A stretch of 64,000 nt of DNA, from positions 2,767,501-2,831,500 of the forward strand of contig JALGQZ010000005.1 in NCBI GenBank assembly GCA_023105745.1. Reading direction: 5' to 3'. The position numbers were made by a program, and so were the translations under genes. Shown one piece after another: positions 1 to 12,941 of the stretch (its first letter is position 1; each line of letters opens with the position of its first letter). The stretch is from Austropuccinia psidii. Taxonomy: Eukaryota; Basidiomycota; Pucciniomycetes; Pucciniales; Sphaerophragmiaceae. The notes beneath the pieces were generated by a model. The model made no database searches. It saw only the letters and a program-made list of their open reading frames with translations, and was not told where the DNA came from.

Positions 1-305
1 TTTTTCCATGATTCAACCAAATCGGCATATGTAGGTGCAAACATATTGTGAGCCTGCAAGCATGAAAAGAATTACATGCTACACAAGCTCCAATAACTTT
101 CATTGAATTCTCTTTGAATCATTTCACTTCATCTTTGTAAACTCAAAATTACTTTTGTTTTCATCTAATTTTGTGTTGAACTCACTCATTTAAGATTTGT
201 TGCTATAGTCATCTTGTTACCAAGTCAAATCTTCAAAACTTGTAGTTATAGCAATATTGTTTCTATAACACCATTTTACTTTGTTGATATAGTAAGTTTG
301 CTTCT
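1..305. other. Flanking DNA, no gene seen
   Basis: AT-rich DNA left of element A. I see no coding signal in it. Its last five bases before the LTR (306-310, ATAAA) are the left copy of the element A target-site duplication. Confidence 0.6.
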
Positions 306-310
306 ATAAA

Positions 311-1732
311 TGTCAGCCTGTGACTCAAAACCAGAGCACAAGCATGACAGCCAAAATACCATAAACCAATGGTATAGCCAAAATACCACCAAAAAATGGA
401 GCTGAGCCAAATTAGCTCAAAAGGTATCAAAAGAAAGAGGAAACTCACCTCTTCCTGAAAATATAAGTCCCATCACCATAGGACAAGAAACAACAAAGTT
501 ATGCCTGCTCAAAGTTATTGCTGAGCATAAACCTTAATTTTCACCTCTCATCTAAAATCTAGAAGGAAAGGCTTAACCCCATCAAATGGGTATTCAAAAT
601 GAAGCTCTAAGCCAGGGCTATCCAATGGTACCAGCCAAACTGAGCTAGCACCAGTATTACTTGAGTTATGGTCAAATTCAGACCAAATAAGGGTGAACAA
701 AACATTCACCTCTCATCTAACTTTTACAGTTTTAGTGTGAGATACGTAAAGTGGGGTCTTTTTGGAAAGAGCACAATGAGGGCTATCTGATGGTGCCATC
801 CATTTCCTCATAACTCAACTACAACAGAAGCTATTGGCCAAACAAGCTTAATACAGCTTTTTGACCAGACCACGCCAATGTACAAAAATACTTGTACATA
901 GGATAGCTTTGTCATATTTAATGATAACCATGTCAAGTTGGGTACCATTGTGTAGAGCTCATACAGGGCTATTCAATGAACCAGCTTTGAGCTTGATATC
1001 TCAAAAGCTGACAGAGATATGACCATTTTAAGGTCAAAATCCCACCTGCTGTCAGATACAGCCTTACCGTGGGATAATATCCCATAACCATGAATATGAG
1101 GTGTCAAATAGACAAAGAAGCATGTTTTTACTTCAATACTGGGGTCCCATACAGTTTCTGTACAGCATTCTACGCGTCATACACGTCAGAATCAGGCTGT
1201 GAGGTCCCCAGATGAAAATTTTCACCCTGTATTGGTGAAAACTGCCCAGATGTGGTTTCAAGACCACATCTGAGCCCAATACAGGGTATACAGGCTGTTT
1301 GCAAACCACAAGCCTGTCCTGGAGAGTGAAAAATCTTCACTTCCTCTACGTGGAAAGGTCTAGCAGCCTTTCCACCTCAATTTCAGGATAAAAGGAGGGC
1401 TTTTCACAGCCAAAAACCTTTCCTCATCCTGCTCTTGAATAACCTACGTAGTAAACTTTCAAAAAACAGTTTTACTCTTGGTTAAATAATCAGGTATACC
1501 CTTAATTTAAAGTATTGTAGTCTTTATTATTGTAATCCAACAGGTAAAGCTGCACCCAGGGCTTTCAACAGCGCTCACCACCACTATATCTTTATAGTAA
1601 AGCCCTTTAAATCTTAAATTAAATCATTTATTATCAATCTTATCATCTTTTAAAACTATTTTTACCGTGTCACAGTCATAGTTAAAGCTTGTAAATACTC
1701 ATATACACCTTTATCATAGACTCAGCCTGACA
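311..1732 (+). repeat. 5' LTR of element A
   Basis: 1422 bp, TG...CA ends. A weak TATA-like GATAAAAGG lies at 1387-1395. It lacks 19 bp present in the 3' LTR near 9369-9387, where the 8-bp repeat TTCAATAC flanks the difference; this looks like a deletion between short direct repeats. Confidence 0.95.
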
Positions 1733-1735
1733 TTT

Positions 1736-1751
1736 TGGGGGCCTGGCCGTG
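1736..1751 (+). promoter_or_regulatory. Primer-binding-site candidate of element A
   Basis: TGGGGGCCTGGCCGTG starts three bases after the 5' LTR. The identical 16-mer follows the 5' LTR of element C, and close variants follow B, E and F. The position is that of a reverse-transcription primer site. I cannot name the tRNA from sequence alone. Confidence 0.6.
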
Positions 1752-2312
1752 TTTTTTTTTTAACTTTTTGGACCTTACAAGTAAGTCTTTTCTCTTTTTA
1801 TGACTTATTAACACATTGTTTTATCTTTTTTAGGCGTAATTTCCATTTAAATATATATATTTTATATATTTTTATCTTTTTTCATATACTCATATTATAA
1901 AAGAGTATTTTTCACGTGGCTAATACCCACTGAAAATAATTATTTTTGGCGTGTTTTGTATATAAAAACACATCAGCCATCAATAATTCCTGTATTCTTG
2001 ACTGAATAAGGACACCTCTGACTGAAAAAACATCAGTTGAGGTGTGGATTAAGTGTATTGTTGACTCAATAACACTTGTACAGAATACACTTGAAAACCA
2101 CAAGTGTATCTGTGGGATACTGGCACACAAACAGTGTGACAGGGCACCATAAGCTGTATTTTTGACGTGAAATTGTTAATTCAATTACACTGTCATTATA
2201 CAAGGACATATTGTAATAATATACAAGCCCAGAGGCCATTCTTACACGTGCAAAACCAGCCTTATAAGAAGTCTTAACTGACATAAGTCCTCTTTTTCCT
2301 GTCTTGATTCAG

Positions 2313-3381
2313 TGGAAGAAAACTACATCCCACTTGAAACCCAGTCACAGGCCAACACACCAGTGACACCCTCAGAACCAGAGGGCAGCAAGGGTAAAGG
2401 AAAAAGGCTTAGTGAAGGCCTCATTACAGCCAAGAAGTGGACACCAATAGCCACTCAGAGGAGTAGAAAACCACGAAACTCTGCTTCAATACAAGGTAAA
2501 CCAACCTTAACCACTTGTACAGGGAAGATTACAATTATTAACCCAGTTGTAACCTCCAAAGGCAAACTGCCCAAATCAGCAGATAACAAATTTGTACAAG
2601 GCACATTCAAAGGTAAATACCCTAAGAACATAAAGTTTTTGACTGCTTGCAAACACTGATATGTCCCCTGCATACCTCAGAGACCTTGGCTTCCAAAGGA
2701 ACCAGCCAGAGGATAGAGCAGGAATGTCTAGAACCAGAAGACCTGAAAGAAGACACATTGGACACAGTGGTGGATGGCAAAACAATGAGGGAGATAATAT
2801 CAACCTTGCCATTCACACTCCAATTCAACAGAAACCTCAAACCAGAGGACTGGAAGGATATGGATCAAGTTCTTCAAATCCACCAACTCCTCAAAGATTT
2901 GTTTCAATGGAGCATGGACAACAAGAGGTTCAACCTAGCAACTCACTGGGCAGAACTGGGATCAAGTTGCCAGAAGATCTGTCTCAAAGAGATAGACTTC
3001 AAAGACCTTATGGTAATCACCAAGGGTTGGAATCCTACCAGGCAGCACAGACTCCTGGAGGCAAGGGCACAGAGGATAAGGGAGAATCAAGCCACTATCC
3101 AAGCTATAGAAGAACAGTTAACCCAGACAGGGCCTACTCAGATTCCTTCAGGTTCACAAGGAGCATGCCAAATCAGCTCTCCAGTGGCTTCACACCATTC
3201 AGAAACCAGCAGATCAGTGGCCAAGAGTCACCATTCTTCACAATTCCAGGAAGTTTCCAGGAGAAGACAAGGCAACAAGGGCAAGAACAAAGCCTCCTTC
3301 AACCAGAGGAGGAAAGAGTCAGACCCCATGATCCAGAAGCTGTTAGATTTGGTAAAAGAAGTACACAAGAACCAGAAGTAG
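2313..3381 (+). CDS. Spliced accessory ORF of element A, overlapping gag in the +1 frame
   Basis: Proposed exons 2313-2612 and 2681-3381, about 333 aa. The upstream exon follows an acceptor (TTGATTCAG) and begins TG GAA GAA; a candidate upstream exon ending in A at 1780 (donor GTAAGT at 1781) would create the ATG at the junction. The second intron, 2613-2680, runs AAAG|GTAAAT to ACCTCAG and joins in phase 1. The second exon is open to 3381 in the +1 frame relative to gag. It carries a KGWNP motif and an SPVAS motif, both at equivalent places in the overlapping ORFs of B (GWHP, APVAS) and C (GWNP, APVAS), and ends in a short charged helix. I recognise no known domain. The frame is seen; splicing and expression are inferred. 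Confidence 0.55.
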
Positions 3382-6300
3382 TTGTAAACCACTCTAGAAT
3401 CAGTAGTCCTAGTAATAGAAACATTACCCCCACTCAGACTGAAAATAATATTATCACATCTGAGAGTAACATCAACAGTGACACACTGTGGTTACAAATG
3501 TCCCAATATGCTGAGCAATCTGCAAAGCAGGCTACAGAATTTGCAGCTGCCCAAGAGAGGATGAGAAAAACTCAAGCCTCATTGGAGCAGATAGTTAAAA
3601 ACCTTCAGGAAGGATATGCTCAACTGAGCAAAGCCTCTGAAGAAACCAACAAGAGACTGAATCAAGTCTCTGAAGAACAACACCATAGTAGCAGGGACAG
3701 GGAGTGTCTGAACCAAGACATCAACAAATTGTTTGATGCCTACCATAGCTTAAAGCCCCAACCACAAGGCCAAGCCATGGAGAATCCATATCAACCAGAT
3801 GACATCAAACCAGATGCCATGTTGTTGAATAAGGCAAGATCTCCATCACAATACCAGGATGGAGATGGCATGTCTTATTCAGAGAAGGAAGCCTTGAAAC
3901 AGCTTCCTGAGGCCTCAAACTGGCCCAAATTCTCTGGATCAGGAGAATATGATCATATGGAACTCATAGATTATATTGATGGACTCTTCATTGATGTACC
4001 AAGCATACCAGATTACTGGATTACTGCTAGACTGAATACTGCATTTAAAGGTCATGCAAGTATATGGTACACTGAAATGAAAGAAATCCATGGCAGAAGA
4101 AATTGGCCATGGTGGAAGAGTCAAATAATCCAAAAGTAGAGTAATGGAACTTGGATATGGCAAAAGACCATGTCATTTGAAAATGACAAATACTCTGTGG
4201 AAAAAGATCCATATGAGTGGTGTCTTAGACAGTCTAAAAGACTTAAAGCCATTGATCCTCAAATGAACATTCAAATGAGGAATCATAAACTTCTGACACA
4301 ACTGCCAGGAGAACTAGAGCATGCAGTAAAGTGCAGATGCAACCAAAATTGCACTCTAGATGATATAGCCAATACCTTACAAGACATAAGGAAAAGGACT
4401 AATATAGGGAAATTCACCCCATATAGAAGCAGTGGTTTCAAAGAGAAACAACCTTTCAGGGTGGAGTTTAAAGACAAACCCAGAGAAAGAGTGGCAGAAG
4501 TGGCAAAGAAGAAGAATTCTTGTCACAACTGTGGTTCAACAGACCACTATGCCAACAACTGTCCAAAAGCAAAGAAGAAAGTCTATGCTATAGAAAAAGT
4601 CCCTGAAGAAGAACCTCCAACAGAAGATTCTGAATCAGACTCTATGGGTGATGCCATCAGAGAACTATCTGATGATGATCAAGACCCAAGAGAGGAACTT
4701 CTAGTGGAATACCAAGAGGAAACCCCATTGGAAATCCAGGATATACAGTTGGAAGCAGGCATGCCACAAGACACTCCCAACAAGAATTTGTGTAAACATA
4801 CACAAGATGCACAAACATTCCTGGTTACACCAACCAAAGGAATGGCATACATACATGGAACAGCCACAAAAATGAATGTATGTATTGACAATGCTCAGCA
4901 TCCACTGATCATTGACAGTGGAGCACACTGCTCCATAGTGGCCAGAAATTATCTGGATAACCACTTCCCAAACTGGGAAAAAGAACTCTTGCCCACCAGG
5001 GCAAAGAACTTTAAGAGTGCATCTGGAAAGATGACCTCTATTGGGACAATTATCAAAGAGATAATTATACCCCACAGAAAAGGTAATATCAGACTCAACC
5101 CAGAGTTTGTAGTGCTTGAAGATTCCCACATCCAAGGGTTTTTACTGGGAACAGATTACCAGAGGATGTATGGCATAGATATTTACAATAGTAAAAATAG
5201 GCATATTACCATTGGTACTAACAAGGAAAAAAAATTTTCACTTGATATATACCAGATATCTTCTCAGGACCCACTGGAAGAACTTCTGAAAGAATTCAGA
5301 GAGGGACAGTTTAGCACTACCCTCACCAGTAAACAAAAGTTAAGTTTACTGAAGATGCTGAGGAAGAATAGACCAGCATTTGCCATTGGTGAAGAACCAT
5401 TAGGCAAGATCAAAGGCCATGATATAGAACTATATCTGGATGTGGAAAGGCCTTATCCACCCATGTTAAGGAGACCTCCTTACCCAGCAAGTCTGGAGAC
5501 CAGGAAAGAGATTGAGAAACATATCAATGAACTCCTGGACATGGATGTCATTAGAAAGATTGGACATAATTAAATAGTGGAAATCACCACTCCTGTCCTA
5601 ATCACCTGGCATGATGGCAAGTCTAGATTGTGTGGAGATTTCAGAGCCCTGAATAACTACACAAAAGCAGACAGGTACCCTATACCAAGGATACCTCATG
5701 CCTTGGATAAACTAGCCAAAGCCAAATACATAACCAAGATGGATTGTATGAAAGGCTTCCACCAAAATGGAGTTAAACCAAACTCCATGAAATTACTCAG
5801 AATTATATGCCATATGGGCATATATGAGTACACCAGGATGCCATTTGGCATCAAGAATGCACCAGCCCACTTCCAAAGGATGATGGACACCATATTTCAA
5901 GAAGAAATAATGGAAGGCTGGATGGTAGTGTATATTGATGATATCATTATATACTCAGAGACATGGGAATACCATGTACAATACATAGACAGAGTGCTAA
6001 GTAAATGTACACCCATCAATCTGAAAATTTCACTTAAAAAGTGTAATTTTGGCCAACAAGAGCTACTAGCTCTAGGACACAAAGTCTCAGGACTTAGTCT
6101 GGCAATTGACCAGAACCAAGTAGCAGCAGTACTGCAAAAGCCAGTACCAAAGAACATCAAAGAGATCCAATCTTTCCTTGGATTTGCTAGCTACTATAGA
6201 AACCACATCAAAACCTTTGCTCACATAACTAGTAGTTTATACAAGTTATGCTCAAAGGATGTAGTTTTTGAAATAACCAAGGAAAGGAGGGATGCATATG

Positions 6301-8516
6301 AGAGGATCAAATATGAACTCACAAATGCACCTGTGCTCATCTTGCCTGACTTTGAACTACCATTCAAGTTATATATAGATGCAGCATGCAGCCAAGGCTT
6401 GGGAGCAGCCCTTCACCAAAGACAAATTGTGGATGGTGAACCAAGAGAAGGTGTAATATGTTACATCTCTAGGCAGCTGAAAGATTCAGAAGCCAGGTAT
6501 GGGGCCACCCAGACAGAATGTCTATGTCTAGTCTGGGCTCTAGAGAAACTCCATTATTATTTGGAGGGTGCAGTCTTTGAAGTCTACACAGATTGCACAG
6601 CCTTGAAGTCTTTACTAAAAATGAAGACTACAAATAGACACATGCTGAGATGGCAAATAGCTATCCAGGAGTATAGAGGGAACATGACCATCATATACAA
6701 GGAAGGTAAAAGCCATACCAATGCAGATGGCCTTAGCAGATGGCCACTGGACAATGTCAAAAGCAATCCAGCTTATGACCCTGAAGTTGCTGCAAAAATT
6801 CCTATCCGTTTTATGGAAATAAATAGGAAAAAGAACTGCAGATTCTCTGAATGGGCACCAGGGAGTGGTACCCTTGACAGTGGAAACACTGATTCAGAAG
6901 GGACAGAAACCCCCATACTGGGAATAAGTTCCTCAGAACTGCACAATGAATTTTTCAATGCAGTACTGAAATCTTATGCTAAACACAAACAGTGTAGCAT
7001 ACTACTCCAACTCCTTCAACAAAAATACAGGAGCCCAGAACTGGAAACCCAGCTGGAGGAACCCTGGTTGAGGGCCTATAAGGACAATAAATTCTTCCTT
7101 ATAGATGGCCTGATTTATCACAGAGATAAGCACACCAGTGCACTCACAGTGATAGACAGAGACCACATCTCTTTAATCCTGCAGGAATGCCATGACTGCC
7201 CCTACATGGGACACATGAGTGAAGACAGGACTAAAGAGAGGGTAGCAAGCACAGCTTGGTGGCCCAAGTGGGAACAAGAGTTGAGTGAATACATCAACAC
7301 TTGTGAAAGATGCCAAAAGGCAAATAGAAAGCATGGGAAGAAATATGGGTTGCTTCAACACATAGAAGAACCCAAACACCCATGGGAAACCATCAACATG
7401 GACTGGGTCACAGGACTTGTCCCAGGAGGCAAGGAAAACTACAATGCCTGCCTAATCATAGTAGATAGGTTCAGCAAGAGCATGAGGTGTCTACCATGCC
7501 ATAAAGAGGACACAGCCATGGACACTGCTCTGTTATTTTGGAATAACATCATATCCACCTGTGGAGTCCCTAAGATCATAATTAGTGACAGGGACCCAAA
7601 ATTCACATCTGAATTTTGGACCAATTTATATGACATGCTAGGCACCAAGCTTGCTTTTTCCACAGCTTACCATCCACAAACAGATGGCCTAGCTGAGAGG
7701 ATGATCCAAACAATGGAGGACATCCTCAGGAGGTTCTGTGCCTATGGCATGGAATACAAGGACCATGAGGGATATACCCATGATTGGGTAACCCTCTTAC
7801 CAGCAGTCCAACTGGCTTATAATACAAGCCAGCACTCTACCACAGGGAAAACACCTGCACTGGTAGAGAAAGGGTGGAATCCCCTTTTACCTGTGGATCA
7901 CTTGAAGAAAAATCTTCTGACCATCCACCCCACAGCCAAAGATTTCCATGATATGTGGAAGAAAGCCTGTGATACTGCTGCCAAATGCATAGCTGAGGCC
8001 AAAGAGTATAATAAGCAGAGGTGGGACAAATCACATATGGAACCTGACTTCAGGGAAGGGGACCAGGTGTTAGTGTCTACACTAAACTTTAACAATCTCA
8101 AAGGACCCAAGAAAATGAGAGACTCATTTGTAGGGCCCTTCACTATCATTAAGTTGATAGGGAAGAATGCAGTAGAGGTCAAGCTCACTGAGGAGTTTTC
8201 TAGGAAACACCCAGTCTTTCCAGTAAACCTGGTCAAACCATACTTCCAAACAGAAGAGGATAAATTCCCCTCCAGGAAGAAAAACATCACTCCATCAGAA
8301 ATAGTGGAAGTAGAAGACTCTCCTGGACCTGTGAGTAAAATCATCAGGGCCAGAAAAATAAGACTCAATGGGAAGGATCAGAGACAATATCTAGTCAGAT
8401 TCAAGAACCAGACAGCTGACAAAGACAAATGGTTGGCAGAGGATGCCATACCAGATGGGAACCTCCATTTAAGGAGATTCAGAGCCTCTAGGAGAACTGA
8501 ACAGTCTCATCATTGA
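2661..8516 (+). pseudogene. gag-pol: Gag-Pol polyprotein of element A with two nonsense codons
   Basis: One reading frame runs from the ATG at 2661 to 8516, broken only by TAG at 4137-4139 and TAA at 5571-5573. Element B has Trp and Glu at the equivalent places, so both are single-codon nonsense changes. Order: gag with a coiled region and a YDHMELIDYIDG block, zinc knuckle CHNCGSTDHYANNC near 4530, protease IIDSGAH near 4912, RT with [12 protein letters not shown] and an intact YIDD near 5932, RNase H (YIDAACSQG near 6375), integrase with the zinc-binding HHCC region near 7200-7320 and catalytic D (NMDWVTG), D (SDRDPKF) and E (LAERMIQ), then a C-terminal chromodomain-like stretch (QYLVRFKNQ). 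The original start lies inside the candidate intron of the accessory ORF. Apart from the two stops, every enzymatic motif I checked is present. Confidence 0.9.
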
Positions 8517-8529
8517 TGAGCCTTTTTTA

Positions 8530-8540
8530 GAGGGAGGGTA
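8530..8540 (+). promoter_or_regulatory. Polypurine tract of element A
   Basis: GAGGGAGGG directly abuts the 3' LTR start. This is the expected place for the plus-strand primer. Confidence 0.8.
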
Positions 8541-9981
8541 TGTCAGCCTGTGACTCAAAACCAGAGCACAAGCATGACAGCCAAAATACCATAAACCAAT
8601 GGTATAGCCAAAATACCACCAAAACATGGAGCTGAGCCAAATTAGCTCAAAAGGTATCAAAAGAAAGAGGAAACTCACCTCTTCCTGAAAATATAAGTCC
8701 CATCACCATAGGACAAGAAACAACAAAGTTATGCCTGCTCAAAGTTATTGCTGAGCATAAACCTTAATTTTCACCTCTCATCTAAAATCTAGAAGGAAAG
8801 GCTTAACCCCATCAAATGGGTATTCAAAATGAAGCTCTAAGCCAGGGCTATCCAATGGTACCAGCCAAACTGAGCTAGCACCAGTATTACTTGAGTTATG
8901 GTCAAATTCAGACCAAATAAGGGTGAACAAAACATTCACCTCTCATCTAACTTTTACAGTTTTAGTGTGAGATACCTAAAGTGGGGTCTTTTTGGAAAGA
9001 GCACAATCAGGGCTATCTGATGGTGCCATTCATTTCCTCATAACTCAACTACAACAGAAGTTATTGGCCAAACAAGCTTAATACAGCTTTTTGACCAGAC
9101 CATGCCAATGTACAAAAATACTTGTACATAGGATAACTTTGTCATATTTAATGATAACCATGTCAAGTTGGGTACCATTGTGTAGAGCTCATACAGGGCT
9201 ATTCAATGAACCAGCTTTGAGCTTGATATCTCAAAAGCTGACAGAGTTATGACCATTTTAAGGTCAAAATCCCACCTGCTGTCAGATACAGCCTTACCGT
9301 GGGATAATATCCCATAACCATGAATATGAGGTGTCAAATAGATGAAGAAGCATGTTTTTACTTCAATACCTCATATTTCATTCAATACTGGGGTCCCATA
9401 CAGTTTCTGTACAGCATTCTACGCGTCATACACGTCAGAATCAGGCTGTGAGGTCCCCAGATGAAAATTTTCACCCTGTATTGGTGAAAACTGCCCAGAT
9501 GTGGTTTCAAAACCACATCTGAGCCCAATACAGGGTATACAGGCTGTTTGCAAACCACAAGCCTGTCCTGGAGAGTGAAAAATCTTCACTTCCTCTACGT
9601 GGAAAGGTCTAGCAGCCTTTCCACCTCAATTTCAGGATAAAAGGAGGGCTTTTCACAGCCAAAAACCTTTCCTCATCCTGCTCTTGAATAACCTACGTAG
9701 TAAACTGTCAAAAAACAGTTTTACTCTTGGTTAAATAATCAGGTATACTCTTAATTTAAAATATTGTAGTCTTTATTATTGTAATCCAACAGGTAAAGCT
9801 GCACCCAGGGCTTTCAACAGCGCTCACCACCACTATATCTTTATAGTAAAGCCCTTTGAATCTTAAATTAAATCATTTATTATCAATCTTATCATCTTTT
9901 AAAACTATTTTTACCATGTCACAGTCATAGTTAAAGCTTGTAAATACTCATATACACCTTTATCATAGACTCAGCCTGACA
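8541..9981 (+). repeat. 3' LTR of element A
   Basis: 1441 bp, followed by target-site copy ATAAA at 9982-9986. It differs from the 5' LTR at roughly 15 bases plus 19 extra bases near 9369-9387. Confidence 0.95.
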
Positions 9982-9986
9982 ATAAA

Positions 9987-10709
9987 AACCATATATTTTT
10001 TTTACATATATTGTTACTGTAACAATACCCTTTATGATAAAAAATGTATTAGTCCATTTTTGTTTTATTTTAATTTTGTACCTAAAGCATATAAAGAGGA
10101 AAATTCTGCTTGAGAATGATTCCTCAGAGCTCTTAAAATATATTTTTTACAAATAAATTCATAGGAAATTGTTGCTATTAGATCTCTCAGCTATAAGTAA
10201 TAAAAATTACTTTAAGTATTTCCCATATTGGTGAAGCTCATTACACCAATAAAATACCTCTTTTCATATAGTGATGTCTCTATTAATTCAGCTTAATAGT
10301 ATTCCACTACCTTTTCAGTTTATTAAAATTACTAATAATTAGACTGGAAGACATTTTAGAGGCCCCAGGCTAACACATATCCATTGACCTTTTCCTAGAT
10401 CCACTCTTGTCATTCAAGTTGGGTGTCAGTTATTGATTGTGCTTTTGTGTCTGTTATGGACTTACTTTGCTTTTCAAATAAGAAATAATTAACATTTGAT
10501 TTCTTAAATATGAGGCTTACATGCACTTACTGATTCATCTTGGACATTTTCCACTTAAACTAGGTCCTCATCATTATTAAGCACAGGAACAATATTGAGA
10601 GGTTATTACAAATTATTGTTCTTCTTTAAGATTAAAATGAGCTTTATTTATCTCAGGTTAAGATAGAAAGAGACAATAGCTTACCTAATTAGGCAAAAGA
10701 TCAGCATCA
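9987..10709. other. AT-rich spacer, no gene seen
   Basis: Host-side DNA between element A and the Myb/SANT-like remnant. No convincing ORF, RNA gene or repeat. Confidence 0.5.
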
Positions 10710-11114
10710 TCACCATTTAAGCTGTCTTTTTCTTGCAATGGGAGTGACATTGGGCTTGTGGCCAAAGAGTGCATCCATTTCCTCATAGCAAGGACACATA
10801 CTTTCAAGCTTTTCACTCATTGTTTTAATACGTTTACTCTCATCTTCCTCATTTAGTCCAGCCCCAGTTAAATTTTCCAATTTGTTTGCTGCCATATACT
10901 TCTTTTTATATGTTTGCCATTGATCTTTGATGCTTCTTGAGCTAAGGTTTAGGCAATCTTGTTATTTTTCATTGAGCTCAATTTCCATAAGCTGAAATTC
11001 ATTATGCTTTGATGAAGGAGGCCTTCTAATTGATGTTGAACCACTAGTACCAAAACATGACTCAAAATTGGACTTGATTGAAAGCCAATTAATTATGGTT
11101 AAATAATCTATATG
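10710..11114 (-). pseudogene. Myb/SANT-like protein remnant, 3' part
   Basis: Read on the minus strand from 11114, the frame is open except for one TAA (10964-10962). It contains IKSNFESCFGTSGSTSIRRP, RSIKDQWQTYKKKYMAANKL and a C-terminal block with MCPCYEEMDALFGHKPNVTP. This arrangement, a basic KDQW..YKKK helix followed by CPCY...FG..NVTP, is what I associate with the expanded Myb/SANT-like families of rust fungi. An ATG at 10895 is internal, not the real start. The frame continues in register into 21191-21276 beyond element B, so the insertion split this gene. Since it also carries the nonsense codon, it may have been dead already. Function is inferred from resemblance only. Confidence 0.6.
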
Positions 11115-12941
11115 TGTAAGGTGTGGATATGAAACTTTGATTAAAAATCAAGTACTTTTCCTGTCCTCAAAATTTGTATAAGGTAAAATTCAGTTAAAAA
11201 TAGTATGAAATATTATTTTTAAGAGAAAACACGCCAATTTTATTGTTTATAACTTTATTAGTATAAAACAATAATATTATAAAAATTTATTGTTTTACCA
11301 ACAATAAAAATTTATCCAAAAAATACTCTACAAGAGATATTTTAAGGCTACAAAAGAAATTTCTTCAAGAGCAATTTCAATTGGAATTAATTGAGCAAAG
11401 AACTGCAAGCAATTAATTAAAGAACAAAGTCTTTAAAAAGAATATTAAAGAGAAAACACGCCCAAAAGTGACCAGAGTGAATTTGGAAACAAAGTGACAA
11501 AGTTAACAGTGATGAAAGATGCTTTAATTCACTTTTGGGGTGGTTCAGGGGTAAAAATGATTATAAGAGTTACAAACAATGATTATAATGATTTTTTCAC
11601 GTGGTTAAAAGGATTAAAATGATTTAAAAGTGGTGGTTGGAATCTTTGATTGATTGGTTTAACAGTTTTAAACTAATTAATAAAAGGAAAAGATTCTAAC
11701 ATGAAGAGAAAAGTGGGGCAAAGAAGACATTCTTTTATAGCCATCAATTCTCTTACTCCAAAAGTAAAATTTACTCTTGTCAGTCGTGAAAAACAGTCTG
11801 ACAACAGAAAAGCCAATTATGGCATCATTGAACCCTGGTTTAGACCAAAAAGGGCTGGTTTAAGCCATTTTTAGCCATTTTAGACCCTTAAATCAGCCAT
11901 TACTATAGCAATACCAGGCCTAGAGCCTTCAAAACACGTCAGAATGTGTGTCAGAGTCGTAGAAACCAGTTAAAACTGTTTTTACTCCGATGGTTTTATC
12001 TTAAGGGTAGTTTTACCCTCTTGGCAACAGCTAAAACTACCCCAGTTGGTATCAAAACCTCATCATCAATTGAGTCCACAGACCCTGTAACTCAATTCCA
12101 GGCCAAAAGTGATGAACTTTTGCGTGAATTTTGACATCCCACGCCTGTCAGCAAGGATTTTGGGGGTCTAGCTCCCCCTTAGAGCTGGAGTTCCTTTTCC
12201 CCCCAAATTTAATCTTTCCAATTTATTTTTCCTTTAATTCCTCATCATGTATTATACTTATAATTTACACATGTAATTCAATTCAATTGTACAGTACAAT
12301 ACAGTAATAATTGACACCTCATATGTAAATCAAAGTTCACCTATGTAATACACGCGCACATTTTGACATTTCAATTGAATTCAATTGAAAATACTTTAAT
12401 TCCTCATAACTTCTAAACTAAACACAACACCTCAATTTTAACACAAAAATTGATGGTTAACACCACATGTGGTGTGAATTAAATTAAGGTTTTGAGGATT
12501 TTCAACTTTTGTATTGAAAATACTAAAAACTTAATTTAAGCTTATTTAGAGTTGAGTTACAAAAATTTCACTCAGAGGTGACCCCACCTGATTTTTTATG
12601 AGGAATCCAATGGTGAAATAAAATTTATATGTTTATTTATTGGATAAAAAGTTATAATAAATTTTATTTAACTTTTTTCCAAATTTATTTATTTTTTCAC
12701 AATTTTGTTAAAATTTCATTTTTACTTAAATTTTTCAAGTATAAATGTAATTTTATATTTACAAAATTTAAAGTAATTTTATTTTTAAATTATAATTAAT
12801 TTTTTATTTTTAATATAATTTTATATTTATATTTTTTATTTTTATTTTAATAATATAAATAAATTTATTTTATTTATATTAATATGTTATTTTTTATATT
12901 TGTGGTCTTTTGGGTATATGAAATTACCTCTAAGGCTCACA
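11115..12941 (-). repeat. 3' LTR of element B
   Basis: 1827 bp. On the element strand it begins TGTGAGCCTTAGAGG and ends CACACCTTACA. It abuts the polypurine tract on its right. Confidence 0.97.

Larger units (their letters stand above)
311..9981 (+). mobile_element. Ty3/gypsy LTR retrotransposon A, full length but defective
   Basis: A complete element bounded by two LTRs that begin TGTCAGCCTG and end CCTGACA. The 5-bp duplication ATAAA lies at 306-310 and 9982-9986, so the ends are exact. Inside, in order, are a PBS-like site, a leader with candidate introns, a short upstream exon, an overlapping accessory ORF, gag, protease, RT, RNase H, integrase and a chromodomain-like tail, then a purine tract. 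By eye the LTRs differ at roughly 15 positions plus one 19-bp indel, suggesting a moderately recent insertion. Two in-frame stop codons disable gag-pol. It belongs to the same clade as elements B and C. Confidence 0.95.

Noticed and set aside
311..448. Repeated short ORF on the minus strand at both ends of element A (263-448 and 8469-8678)
   Set aside because: Its duplication is explained by the LTR repeat; it is not a gene family.
10710..10895. A 61-residue protein starting at the ATG at 10895
   Set aside because: The homologous-looking sequence continues upstream of that ATG, so it is the tail of a larger broken gene.
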